Source of the DNA: Desulfosporosinus sp. | Lineage (GTDB): Bacteria; Bacillota; Desulfitobacteriia; Desulfitobacteriales; Desulfitobacteriaceae | Assembly: GCA_016278585.1 (NCBI GenBank) | Contig: JADQBO010000416.1 | Coordinates: forward strand, 1 to 14,671 | Length of the DNA: 14,671 bases | Direction of reading: 5' to 3' | In this document: piece by piece, positions 7,341-14,608 of the stretch | Position numbering within the stretch: position 1 is the stretch's first letter | How the letters are laid out: the number at the start of each line of letters is the position of its first letter | Notes under the pieces: model-generated | The model's input: the letters and a program-made list of their open reading frames with translations, nothing else | Told to the model about the DNA's origin: nothing | Databases searched by the model: none | Translations under genes and position numbers: made by a program

Positions 7341-8213
7341 TTAAAGGAAACGAGAATCAGCCTGTCTAAATCTATCTTCCGGAACGGATAAGAGCTGCTC
7401 TAGAGTTTCTAATATTGACGGTTTATCTTTAGGTATACTGCCATTAACCCAAGCGAAATTCGAGACATGGTCACTGAGAAGTTGGAAAGGGCCCTCTAAG
7501 TTAGCCACTAGCAGATGTGTTTCTTTCAAAGCTTCGTGGGGGCTGAGAAGATGGAAACGCCCTTGTTGATGATCTTCATACAGAGGAGTTCCTTCCCAAG
7601 GAACATACGTGCGTAACCTAACAAAATCTGGAGTAAATGCATTAAGCACTCGGGCGCTTTCAATGGCATGTTCACGTGTACGCTCACGACCACCAATCCC
7701 AACGAGGATATATTCGCTCAGTTCGATACCTGCTCCTCTCACTTTGAGACCCTCTTCAATCATTTCTGAGGGTGTGAATCCTTTTTGAACTCTACGCAAA
7801 ATTTCGTTATCTCCGCTCTCCATGCCAGAGTGTATACGAGTTAGTCCCGCTTCTTTAAGACGTTGAAATTCCTTTAGACTTTTCAACTTAAAGTATTTAG
7901 CTGAACCATAGACCGTCATACGTTTCAAGTAGGGAAACATTGCTTGGGCATAGTTTAGGATTTCTACTAGTTGGTCAGTTTTGATTAAAATCGTATTCCC
8001 ATCGGGAAAAAAGATCGACTGGACTTTATCACCATGATAATCTCGGGCTGTTCGAAGATCCTCTTTTATATCTGCTACAGATCGGATCCGAAAATTTGTT
8101 GTTTGATACATGCCACAAAAAGTACATTTATTATGAGGACATCCGATGGTTGCTTGAATCAATAAACTATCAGCCTCACTGGGTGGACGATAGACGGTTC
8201 CTTCGTAACGCAT
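7341..8213 (-). CDS. Radical SAM protein of unknown substrate
   Basis: This encodes 290 residues. The iron-sulfur motif is Cys25-x4-Cys30-x2-Cys33 (GCPHNKCTFCGMY), the spacing used by a COG1032-like subgroup rather than the classical CX3CX2C. The barrel continues with SIFFPDGNTILI (about 67-78), MTVYGSAKYF, the GLTRIHSGMESGDNEILRRVQKG block (about 123-145) and EYILVGIGG (about 167-175), all typical of the HemN/B12-like radical SAM group. SAM and a 4Fe-4S cluster are expected cofactors; the reaction is unknown. The C-terminus (FAWVNGSIPKDKPSILETLEQLL) has the family's usual shape, so the gene looks complete. The start ATG has GAGAGGGG (8222-8229) 8 bases upstream. It runs directly into the dsdA remnant. 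This junction probably reflects a deletion and not a functional operon. Confidence 0.88.
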   Translation of the reverse strand: MRYEGTVYRPPSEADSLLIQATIGCPHNKCTFCGMYQTTNFRIRSVADIKEDLRTARDYHGDKVQSIFFPDGNTILIKTDQLVEILNYAQAMFPYLKRMTVYGSAKYFKLKSLKEFQRLKEAGLTRIHSGMESGDNEILRRVQKGFTPSEMIEEGLKVRGAGIELSEYILVGIGGRERTREHAIESARVLNAFTPDFVRLRTYVPWEGTPLYEDHQQGRFHLLSPHEALKETHLLVANLEGPFQLLSDHVSNFAWVNGSIPKDKPSILETLEQLLSVPEDRFRQADSRFL

Positions 8214-8271
8214 AAGTAAAACCCCTCTCTAAATAACTTGTTGCAGTCTTTACGAATCAGAACTCTCTTCC

Positions 8272-8400
8272 TTATAATTTACACGGATATCCTGTAATCT
8301 CCTGCATAGCTCCCAAAAGTTGCCGTTGATATGCCTTTCTATCCTCAGAATTTTCCTGTAAAATATAATATACCTCACAAACTGCAACAAATTCTCTTGC
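8272..8400 (-). pseudogene. Possible 3' remnant of an unidentified gene
   Basis: The gap between the divergent radical SAM and hydrolase genes has, on the minus strand, an open frame without a start. It encodes 42 residues ending EITGYPCKL, with helical, charged protein-like content (EVYYILQENSEDRKAYQRQLL). A second frame on the same strand is also open, from before 8460 to a TAA at 8250-8252 (it includes LLSVLKARAFYLEQENLLQF). At most one can be real, neither has a start codon with a ribosome site, and I recognise neither. They may be chance open frames in AT-rich DNA. Confidence 0.25.
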
Positions 8401-8454
8401 TCAAGATAGAAAGCCCTTGCCTTTAAAACACTAAGAAGTCTCGAAACTTTACGA

Positions 8455-8467
8455 TATAATATAGGAG
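8455..8467 (+). promoter_or_regulatory. Perfect -10 box and AGGAG directly at the hydrolase start
   Basis: TATAAT (8455-8460) is followed two bases later by AGGAG (8463-8467). The first in-frame start, GTG at 8467, overlaps this AGGAG. A transcript from the -10 would begin near 8467. No good -35 is seen about 17 bases upstream. Either the mRNA is nearly leaderless, or transcription starts further up and the AGGAG serves the in-frame CTG at 8476, 8 bases downstream. Confidence 0.4.
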
Positions 8468-9465
8468 TGATACCTCTGAAGCATCAGGGCAATATAATTA
8501 ACAACGAATCACTGAGCCAACCCCCGAAACGATACACCCGGCGTAAATTTATTGGCGTCGGCCTATTAGGCACCCTGGGATTAACTGGAGGTTATTTTGC
8601 TATCGATAATGCCTTACAAAAAGACAATAAAAGTCGACAAAAACTAATAAGACCTAACTACATCCCTACTCCTAATAAATGGCCAAACAATGAAGTCACT
8701 GTCGCCTGGCTTGGACACGCCAGCTTTTTGATCAATTTCTTTGGAACAAGAATCCTTATTGATCCCGCCCTAAACTCACATATTGGCATTACACCCATTG
8801 GTGACCTTACAATCGGTCCTAGCCGTTATATCGCTCCAGCCTTAAGCAGCGACGAAGTTGGTCCTATCGATTTAGTCCTTGTATCACACGCGCATACAGA
8901 CCACTTCGATTATCCAACCTTACGCAAGTTGCAATCACCAAACACCTTTGTCGTTACCGCTAAAAATACCCTTCCTTTATGGAATGGCATGAAATTTCAA
9001 TCCATAGAAGAAATACACTGGCAAGAAAGTAAGTCTTTAGCCGGGGTAACTGTAAAGGCAATTGAAGGGCAACACTGGGGAGCCCGAATACCCTGGAAGA
9101 AAGGCATGGAAGCTAACAGCCTCCTATTATCTAAAAACGGTATAAACATTTTTTTCGGAGCCGATACAGGGTACACTAAACTTATTCAACAACAACTGAG
9201 CGGGGTATCTATTGATCTAGCCATAATGGGTATAGGTGCCTACTCTCCGAAATCTTTTGAGACTAGACATGCTACTCCAGAACAGGCCTGGAAAATGGCC
9301 GAGGAAATCTCAGCAAAATGGATTATTCCTATGCATTGGGGATCATTTAATCTATCTAGAGAGCCCATGGAAGAACCCATTGCCCGTTTCCGTCAAGTGG
9401 CGTCTGGACAAATAGAAAAGGTGGCGATCCAAGAAACCGGCGTTACTTGGACGCTACCACGTTAA
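8467..9465 (+). CDS. Metallo-beta-lactamase-fold hydrolase (NAPE-PLD/UlaG-like), probable Tat or anchored export
   Basis: This encodes 332 residues from GTG at 8467; the exact start is uncertain because that GTG overlaps AGGAG, and CTG at 8476 has better spacing. Residues 24-45 (TRRKFIGVGLLGTLGLTGGYF) show a twin-arginine motif and hydrophobic stretch, so the enzyme is probably exported folded or anchored. The catalytic part has WLGHASFLI (81-89), the metal motif SHAHTDHFD (140-148), His203 in GQHWG, Asp233 in FFGADTGY and His290 in MHWGSF. This is the complete two-metal site of the COG2220 group, which includes N-acyl-phosphatidylethanolamine phospholipase D and UlaG lactonase. The gap after the Tat segment and the ALNSHIGITPIG region fit the NAPE-PLD-like branch, so a phospholipid or other phosphodiester substrate is possible but unproven. 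It lies 36 bases before the DUF2889 gene, likely one operon. Confidence 0.88.
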   Translation: MIPLKHQGNIINNESLSQPPKRYTRRKFIGVGLLGTLGLTGGYFAIDNALQKDNKSRQKLIRPNYIPTPNKWPNNEVTVAWLGHASFLINFFGTRILIDPALNSHIGITPIGDLTIGPSRYIAPALSSDEVGPIDLVLVSHAHTDHFDYPTLRKLQSPNTFVVTAKNTLPLWNGMKFQSIEEIHWQESKSLAGVTVKAIEGQHWGARIPWKKGMEANSLLLSKNGINIFFGADTGYTKLIQQQLSGVSIDLAIMGIGAYSPKSFETRHATPEQAWKMAEEISAKWIIPMHWGSFNLSREPMEEPIARFRQVASGQIEKVAIQETGVTWTLPR

Positions 9466-9501
9466 TATTGAAAAACGATAGAGTGAAACAGGAGGGGTGG
9501 C

Positions 9502-10323
9502 ATGAAAAGTCTTTTTCAACGCAATTGGTATACGCAAGTGCGTAGAAGTGACGACGGGTTGCTAAAGGGGAAAACAAGCTATGTCGATACCCACCGGGAA
9601 GCTGTAGCCCATCTTCTAGTTGACGTTAATTCCTTTATTATTCAAGAGGCCTTGTGGGAGGAACAGAGATCTCCAGAACCACTCCTTACCCGTGCCCGTG
9701 AGGTTACACCCTTGCATGGCTCTGAAGCTTACTTCAGTTCCGGCCCAGCACTTAAAAAGGTAGGAACATTTCTCAAGGACCCCCTAGCAATTGCTCTTTT
9801 TTCCGAAACCGTCAAAGGGTTTATCCAGGCTGAAACCTTTCTCCTTAATGAACGCGGTTTTTCCTCAGAAGAGGACTATGAAAATAAGTGGAAACAGTTC
9901 TATGAAGGCTCCTGTAAGTATTTCAGTAACTTAGATAGGGCAACTCAGGGTTGGTTTGACCATGTAGGAGAAAGCAAACGAAATGGTAATTTGTTTGTTC
10001 GTTTCAAAACCCAGAGCCTTTTTGAGTTGGGTAAGGGGCAATACTTATTAACAGGAAATTTAAGTGATTCTTTCCATGAGGTTAATGTACGTCTTCAATT
10101 AGAGGGTCTTACCGTTAAAGAGGCCGACGGGGTTCTTTTACGCACTCCTGACTTAGTGTGCCGTGAGGCAGCGGCTTTACTCGAAAACTTACACGGTATT
10201 TATTTAAAGGGTATTGCAAAAAAGGATCTGGCTAAAATTTTGGGCGAAGGCCAAGGATGTGTTCATCTCATAGATTTAGTGAGCGATTGTGTGCAAATTC
10301 TTGACACCCCTCTTCTTAGCTAA
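9502..10323 (+). CDS. DUF2889 domain protein
   Basis: This encodes 273 residues and no membrane segments. The N-terminus (YTQVRRSDDGLLKGKTSYVDTHREAVAH, 10-37) and the C-terminal 100 residues carry the DUF2889 pattern: TGNLSDSFHEVNVRLQLEGLTVKEADG, then RTPDLVCREAAALLENLHGI, then GQGCVHLIDLV at about 250-260. The histidine and cysteines in these blocks are conserved in the family from memory. The middle part (about 90-165) is charged and helical. The family's function is unknown; in other bacteria it occurs near aromatic or steroid degradation genes. The start follows AGGAGGGG (9490-9497) by 4 bases. It lies 36 bases after the hydrolase gene in the same direction and before a strong terminator, so the two are probably co-transcribed. 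Confidence 0.75.
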   Translation: MKSLFQRNWYTQVRRSDDGLLKGKTSYVDTHREAVAHLLVDVNSFIIQEALWEEQRSPEPLLTRAREVTPLHGSEAYFSSGPALKKVGTFLKDPLAIALFSETVKGFIQAETFLLNERGFSSEEDYENKWKQFYEGSCKYFSNLDRATQGWFDHVGESKRNGNLFVRFKTQSLFELGKGQYLLTGNLSDSFHEVNVRLQLEGLTVKEADGVLLRTPDLVCREAAALLENLHGIYLKGIAKKDLAKILGEGQGCVHLIDLVSDCVQILDTPLLS

Positions 10324-10378
10324 GATATTCAAGCTCTATTAAGGGAAAACAGACGATAAGTGAAAAGCGTACTAATAA

Positions 10379-10424
10379 AAGAGCCCCTAAAGCCTTAGTT
10401 TAAAGGATTTAGGGGTTCTTGTTT
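10379..10424. terminator. Two-way intrinsic terminator between convergent genes
   Basis: AAGAGCCCCTAAA (10379-10391) pairs with TTTAGGGGTTCTT (10408-10420), with one G-T pair. Inside it CCTT (10393-10396) pairs with AAGG (10403-10406) around a six-base loop. T-rich sequence follows on the plus strand (CTTGTTTTG) and on the minus strand (CTCTTTTATTA). It can therefore end both the DUF2889 operon and the peptidoglycan-binding gene. Confidence 0.85.
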
Positions 10425-10450
10425 TGTGATCTCCTTAGGAATCATAGAGG

Positions 10451-11149
10451 TTAATAACAATTTACGCCTAAAGCAGTCCAAGTCTTTATACCGACTATTC
10501 CATCCTGCATTAGCCCCATGCACTCTTGGAAAGCAAAGACAGCCGCTCTAGTAAGGGGACCGAAAATTCCATCAATATTACCTGTATAGAATCCTTTGAT
10601 CATCAAGAGTTCCTGAAGGGCTCCTACAGTTGGTCCAGTACTCCCCAGTTCAAGGGTTGGACAGGGATTTGTAGGTGGCGGGGTGGGTGTATCACAATTT
10701 ATGCCCAGTGCAGTCCAAGTTTTTATTCCAACAATTCCATCCCGCACTAGTTTCGAGCTGTTTTGAAAATTAATAACAGCCTCTCTGGTAAGGGGTCCAA
10801 AAATTCCATCGACGTTACCCATATAGAATCCCATTGTTTTTAGGAGTCCCTGGAGAGTTACTACGGCTGGTCCGGTGTTTCCTTGAAAAAGAGTTGGACA
10901 ATTGTTTACGGGTGGTGTATTACAATTTTCACCTAGTGCAGTCCAGGTGTTTCTTCCGACAATTCCATCCTGGGCAAGACCCATGCTCCCTTGAAACGTA
11001 ATTACAGCCGCTCTAGTCAGGGATCCAAAAATCCCATCAATAGTTCCGGGACTAAAACCGGCTGCTGCTAACTTGTTCTGCAATTTTCTAACGCTCGGAC
11101 CAGAGGAACCCATTTTTAGTAAAGGACATGAATTTATGTTATTTGGCAA
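10451..11149 (-). CDS. Protein of three peptidoglycan-binding (PG_binding_1) modules
   Basis: This encodes 232 residues built almost only of three PG_binding_1 modules (about 8-76, 84-152 and 163-231). Each has the pattern LQ..L...GF..G..DGIFG.LTR.AV..FQ....L..DGIVG..TWTALG, and they are joined by short Pro/Asn/Thr linkers. Every module starts with Cys-Pro and ends with Asn-Cys, and the two cysteines are exactly 68 residues apart each time, suggesting a closing disulfide. Such domains bind cell-wall peptidoglycan, often attached to amidases or spore cortex enzymes. Here no catalytic domain and no signal peptide are present. The start is TTG at 11147-11149, set by GGGGGAGGG 7 bases upstream. 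Role could be wall or spore coat binding; the export route is unclear. Transcription ends at the shared terminator at 10379-10424. Confidence 0.88.
   Translation of the reverse strand: MPNNINSCPLLKMGSSGPSVRKLQNKLAAAGFSPGTIDGIFGSLTRAAVITFQGSMGLAQDGIVGRNTWTALGENCNTPPVNNCPTLFQGNTGPAVVTLQGLLKTMGFYMGNVDGIFGPLTREAVINFQNSSKLVRDGIVGIKTWTALGINCDTPTPPPTNPCPTLELGSTGPTVGALQELLMIKGFYTGNIDGIFGPLTRAAVFAFQECMGLMQDGIVGIKTWTALGVNCY
10457..11128 (-). repeat. Three tandem coding repeats (peptidoglycan-binding modules)
   Basis: The units at 10922-11128, 10694-10900 and 10457-10663 are each 207 bases from Cys codon to Cys codon. They remain similar at the DNA level: near-identical blocks such as GCAGTCCAAG and ATTCCATC recur in each. 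Periods are 228 and 237 bases. This indicates duplication within the gene. Confidence 0.8.
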
Positions 11150-11375
11150 GTTAAAGCCCTCCCCCTTTTTTTCCTAGCATATGTTAGATTAACTGACAAT
11201 GTTTATGTCCTAAAGGTCTAAAGCTAATCTATTTTAGAATATTGCTTGAAATGTGGTTTTGTTATCCCACGAGGTATAGTTTTAAGGACCTAAATAAGTT
11301 TTTTAACCTATGTGGATACAAGCATTTACATAGAAAGTAAGGGAATATACCATAATAGTCTAGGAGGTGTATTTT

Positions 11376-11879
11376 ATGGATCTTTACTGGCTTAGTCAAG
11401 CTTTAGCGTACTGGTTTATGGTTTTATTTTTAATCCCCCTCAACTATATCAAGAAACTACTGCTATTTGGTTTTCTAGGAGGATTTGTCTATACATGGAT
11501 AGTTCAAATAATTGCAGTTAATATCTTAAACCGTTGGATTTTTGAGGTGGATATATTTATGATTTATAATATCCCAGTATTCTTTAGTTTAAGCTGGTTT
11601 GCAGTTACTATTATATTTGGATATTTGTTATGGCGCTTTCCCGTATATCAAGTATGGATTGTCTTATTTTTTGCGTTTTGGGCAACTGCTATGAACTATA
11701 CCTCCTTGTCCCTCAATCGGATATTCCTTCCGGGATGGAGTGTCCCTGAAACCTTTATGTTTGCAATTTTTTCACATATTCTTCTACTTTATGGTTTTAA
11801 GTATTTACATAATATAAGTGAGTTAGGTGCTAACAAAGATATGATTACAGACTCATTATCAGGGTTGAAAAAGCGATAA
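11376..11879 (+). CDS. CBO0543-like integral membrane protein
   Basis: This encodes 167 residues from the ATG at 11376, which follows AGGAGGTG (11362-11369) by 6 bases. A GTG at 11367 lies inside that ribosome site and is rejected. About five hydrophobic helices are visible: residues near 6-22, 27-50, 62-87, 90-110 and 125-145, with aromatic-rich loops (LNRWIFEVD, NRIFLPGWSVPE). Both the helix layout and the C-terminal YGFKYLHN-type end resemble the CBO0543 family of small membrane proteins, found mainly in spore-forming Firmicutes; their function is unknown. The family call is from recall and moderately sure; the membrane call is firm. It is flanked by non-coding gaps on both sides and followed by a strong hairpin, so it is probably monocistronic. 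Confidence 0.75.
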   Translation: MDLYWLSQALAYWFMVLFLIPLNYIKKLLLFGFLGGFVYTWIVQIIAVNILNRWIFEVDIFMIYNIPVFFSLSWFAVTIIFGYLLWRFPVYQVWIVLFFAFWATAMNYTSLSLNRIFLPGWSVPETFMFAIFSHILLLYGFKYLHNISELGANKDMITDSLSGLKKR

Positions 11880-11892
11880 TTATGCATGCGTT

Positions 11893-11939
11893 AATTCAAT
11901 TCGATGAGCGGCTGGTTTTTACCAGCCGCTCTTTGAATT
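11893..11939 (+). terminator. Strong hairpin after the membrane protein gene
   Basis: GAGCGGCTGGT (11906-11916) pairs perfectly with ACCAGCCGCTC (11921-11931) around TTTT. The outer AATTCAA (11893-11899) pairs with TTGAATT (11933-11939). It starts 14 bases after the stop codon. Only a short T run follows, so it may be a weak intrinsic terminator or an mRNA-stabilising stem. Confidence 0.65.
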
Positions 11940-12102
11940 GAGCTAATTTGTTATCCAACCTTACTGAAGCTCATGGCTCGATGAATGCATAAAATAAGAA
12001 ACAACAATACCCAAAATTGACTTTTATAAAATACTCATAATTTACATAAAATTTTGATTATTATTATATACATTATCCTCTTACTTGTGGTAATATTCAG
12101 TT

Positions 12103-12120
12103 AATGAATTTAAATTCATT
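12103..12120. promoter_or_regulatory. Perfect 18-bp palindrome upstream of the CoA-transferase gene
   Basis: AATGAATTTAAATTCATT is self-complementary over all 18 bases. It lies about 110 bases before the CoA-transferase start in the 350-base gap 11880-12229. That gap otherwise holds only the hairpin at 11893-11939 and AT-rich DNA without a protein-like frame. The palindrome could be an operator, but its AT-only core makes chance plausible. Confidence 0.4.
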
Positions 12121-12229
12121 TCTTCAAGCTTAGGTATTTTAAGTTTCCATCTCTGACTCGTAAGAAATATCTCCGGCAAAAACTTCAAGTAGAGAAACGC
12201 ATACTTGTTTTATCACAAAATCTTATGAA

Positions 12230-14482
12230 ATGGCAGGCGACAATAATATGAATGAAAAGCCAGGAACAATTTATGACGATGTGAAAAAGTGTGTTGATGA
12301 AGTTATTAATTATGTTGGGAAGGATATTACCTTTAGTATGACCTTAGCCCTCGGTAAACCTATTCTCTTTATGAATGAATTATATCGGCGAGCTAAAGAA
12401 GATCCAGAAATAAAGCTTAGAATCATTACGGCCCTCACTCTTGAAAAACCTAAAGGCCATACCGACTTAGAAAAACGATTCTTAGTACCTCTTTCCGATA
12501 GAGTGTTTGCTGGCGTTCCAGAGTTCGATTTTATGCTCGATTTCAGAGCAGGAAAACTCTCCAAAAATGTTGAGGTGTTAGAATTCTTCTGTAAAGCGGG
12601 TGGATATCTGGGCAGTCCAGAAGCTCAGCAAAACCATTTGGCAACAAATTACACACATGCTAACCGTGATGCTATGGCCTTAGGATGTAATGTCTTTGGT
12701 CAGTTAATTGGTTATCAAGAAATTGACGGCAGAACGATGTATTCAATGAGTTGTAACACCGATGTTTGTCTCGAGGCTGTAAAAAACCTTAAAGATCTGA
12801 GAGCTAAGGGGGAAAAAGTCGCTATCATCGGAGAAGCCAATAAGAAAATGCCCTTTATGTATGGAGATGCCGTTGTAGAAGCAGATACCTATGACATTAT
12901 TCTTCAGGGACCACAGTATGATTATGAACTTTTCTGTCCTCCTAAAGACCCTGTTGCCCTACCCGATCATATGATTGGTATTAATGTCAGTACCTTGATA
13001 AAAGATGGAGGTACTATACAGGTAGGGATCGGCGCCCTAGGCGATGCTATTGTTTCTGGACTTATTATGCGTAATGAACATAACGATTTATATCAGGAAA
13101 TCCTCGATAAAGCAGGTATTCTGAAACGGTACAAAAAACTCATTGATGAGTGGGGGGATACGGGAGTTTTCCAGAAGGGGCTCTATGGTTCCTCCGAGAT
13201 GTTCGTTGATGCCTTTATGCAGATGTATAAAAGCAAGATCCTTAAAAGAAAAGTCTTTGACAGCGTCCCTCTCATGAAACTGATTAATGAAGGAAAACTT
13301 ACTCCAGAAAATATCCCCTCAGATATCCTAGATATACTGATTGAAATGAAAGCGATCCATTCCACACTTAATGAAGAAGACTTTACGTTTCTCACCAGGT
13401 TCGGAATTTTAAAACAGGGTCTTACTTATGAAAATGGGTTTATTCTCGATCAAGGAACCCAATACTCGACGGATTTGAATGTTGATCATAACCGTATGGA
13501 GATTCGAACGTTGCTCGGAAATCAACTGTTAGATGGTCAAGTTATCCTTGGTGCATTCTTTGTTGGACCAAAAGCTTTCTATCAGGCTCTTAATGACATG
13601 AGTGAAGACGAACGAAAACTCTTTGGAATGTCCGGTGTCGAAAAGGTTAATCAGCTTTACGGTGGAGAAGAATTGAGAACCCTGCAACGAAAAGATGCTC
13701 GATTTGTTAATACCGGGATGGTGGCAAGTATTTTGGGATCAATTGCTTCAGATCAACTTGAGGATGCTAGGGTTATCAGCGGAATCGGTGGACAATATAA
13801 CTTTGTAGCCATGGGGCATGCTTTACCAGATGCTAGAGTTATTATGATGGTCAAAAGCACGAAAGGGTCTGGCAAAAGTCTTAAATCCAACATCGTCTTC
13901 AGTTATGGCCATTGTTCTGTGCCCAAACATCTTCGAGACATTATTGTCACTGAGTATGGGATTGCTGACGTTCGTAGCCTACCTGAAAAGCAAGTAATCG
14001 CAAATTTAATTAATATCGCCGATTCAAAATTTCAGCAGCAGCTCCTGGATCAGGCAAAAAAAGCAGGAAAAATACCCTTAGATTATGAAATACCACAAGA
14101 ATATAGAAATAATACTCCCGAGAAAATCAGCGCCCTGCTTAAGCCCTATCAGTCTCATGGGGTATTCCGACCATTCCCCTTCGGAACAGATTTGACCGAG
14201 ACTGAAATTGCTTTGGGGGGAGCCCTGAAGGGTTTGAAAAGGCTCTCAACTGGCAACCGTCTAAAAATGGCTAAAGGATTGCTGCAAGAATTATTCAGAC
14301 CAATCCCTGAATCTACTTATCCTTTCATGGAACGATTAAATCTTCACAAGCCTTCTAATATTCAAGAAAAAATTATGCGAAAACTAGTCGTTTTCGCATT
14401 AAGGAACAATAACGTTCTAAATAATTCAACCCTTCACCATAAACCTGTTTCAAATCAGGCTAGAGGTAACCGATCACTTTGA
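12230..14482 (+). CDS. Acetyl-CoA hydrolase/transferase family protein (long form, class I CoA-transferase)
   Basis: This encodes 750 residues. The family moves CoA between acetyl-CoA or other acyl-CoAs and carboxylic acids, or hydrolyses acyl-CoA. Visible marks are IQVGIGALGDAIVSGL (263-278), the GSSEMFVDAF block at 320-329 with Glu323 placed as the CoA-thioester glutamate, ISGIGGQYNF (516-525), KSTKGSGKSLKSNIVFSYG (542-560) and VTEYGIADVRSLPEKQ (573-588). The protein is longer than the roughly 430-500 residues of Cat1 or 4-hydroxybutyrate CoA-transferases. It has an extended middle part (about 285-400) and a helical tail after residue 650, as in the long form found in many proteobacteria and some Clostridia. 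The substrate is unknown. The start is unsure: ATG 12230 has no clear ribosome site, and ATG 12248 has only a weak AGG 10 bases upstream. It is transcribed alone to the terminator at 14567-14608. Confidence 0.88.
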   Translation: MAGDNNMNEKPGTIYDDVKKCVDEVINYVGKDITFSMTLALGKPILFMNELYRRAKEDPEIKLRIITALTLEKPKGHTDLEKRFLVPLSDRVFAGVPEFDFMLDFRAGKLSKNVEVLEFFCKAGGYLGSPEAQQNHLATNYTHANRDAMALGCNVFGQLIGYQEIDGRTMYSMSCNTDVCLEAVKNLKDLRAKGEKVAIIGEANKKMPFMYGDAVVEADTYDIILQGPQYDYELFCPPKDPVALPDHMIGINVSTLIKDGGTIQVGIGALGDAIVSGLIMRNEHNDLYQEILDKAGILKRYKKLIDEWGDTGVFQKGLYGSSEMFVDAFMQMYKSKILKRKVFDSVPLMKLINEGKLTPENIPSDILDILIEMKAIHSTLNEEDFTFLTRFGILKQGLTYENGFILDQGTQYSTDLNVDHNRMEIRTLLGNQLLDGQVILGAFFVGPKAFYQALNDMSEDERKLFGMSGVEKVNQLYGGEELRTLQRKDARFVNTGMVASILGSIASDQLEDARVISGIGGQYNFVAMGHALPDARVIMMVKSTKGSGKSLKSNIVFSYGHCSVPKHLRDIIVTEYGIADVRSLPEKQVIANLINIADSKFQQQLLDQAKKAGKIPLDYEIPQEYRNNTPEKISALLKPYQSHGVFRPFPFGTDLTETEIALGGALKGLKRLSTGNRLKMAKGLLQELFRPIPESTYPFMERLNLHKPSNIQEKIMRKLVVFALRNNNVLNNSTLHHKPVSNQARGNRSL

Positions 14483-14566
14483 TTTTATTAATGTACTTCT
14501 ATTTTTCCTGATACAAACAGCCCTATCATCTTAAAAGAGGCGTAAGAGTTCAAATAAATGGTTTAT

Positions 14567-14608
14567 ATATAAAGAAAAGCTACCTATAACGGTAGCTTTT
14601 CTTTATAT
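14567..14608. terminator. Strong intrinsic terminator after the CoA-transferase gene
   Basis: An 18-base perfect stem, ATATAAAGAAAAGCTACC (14567-14584) with GGTAGCTTTTCTTTATAT (14591-14608), closes a six-base loop TATAAC. The 3' arm contains a T-rich run on the plus strand, and the 5' arm gives the same on the minus strand, so it may work in both directions. It lies about 85 bases after the stop codon. Confidence 0.85.

Noticed and set aside
10457..11128. Tandem repeats as a possible CRISPR or satellite array
   Set aside because: The repeats are long, diverged and fully coding; they are protein modules.
11325..11353. TTTACA and TACCAT with 17 bases between, as a sigma-A promoter of the membrane protein gene
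   Set aside because: The -10 matches at only four of six positions and the start would fall almost on the ribosome site, so it is too weak to annotate.
11367..11375. GTG at 11367 as the start of the CBO0543-like gene
   Set aside because: The GTG is part of the AGGAGGTG ribosome site; ATG at 11376 has ideal spacing.
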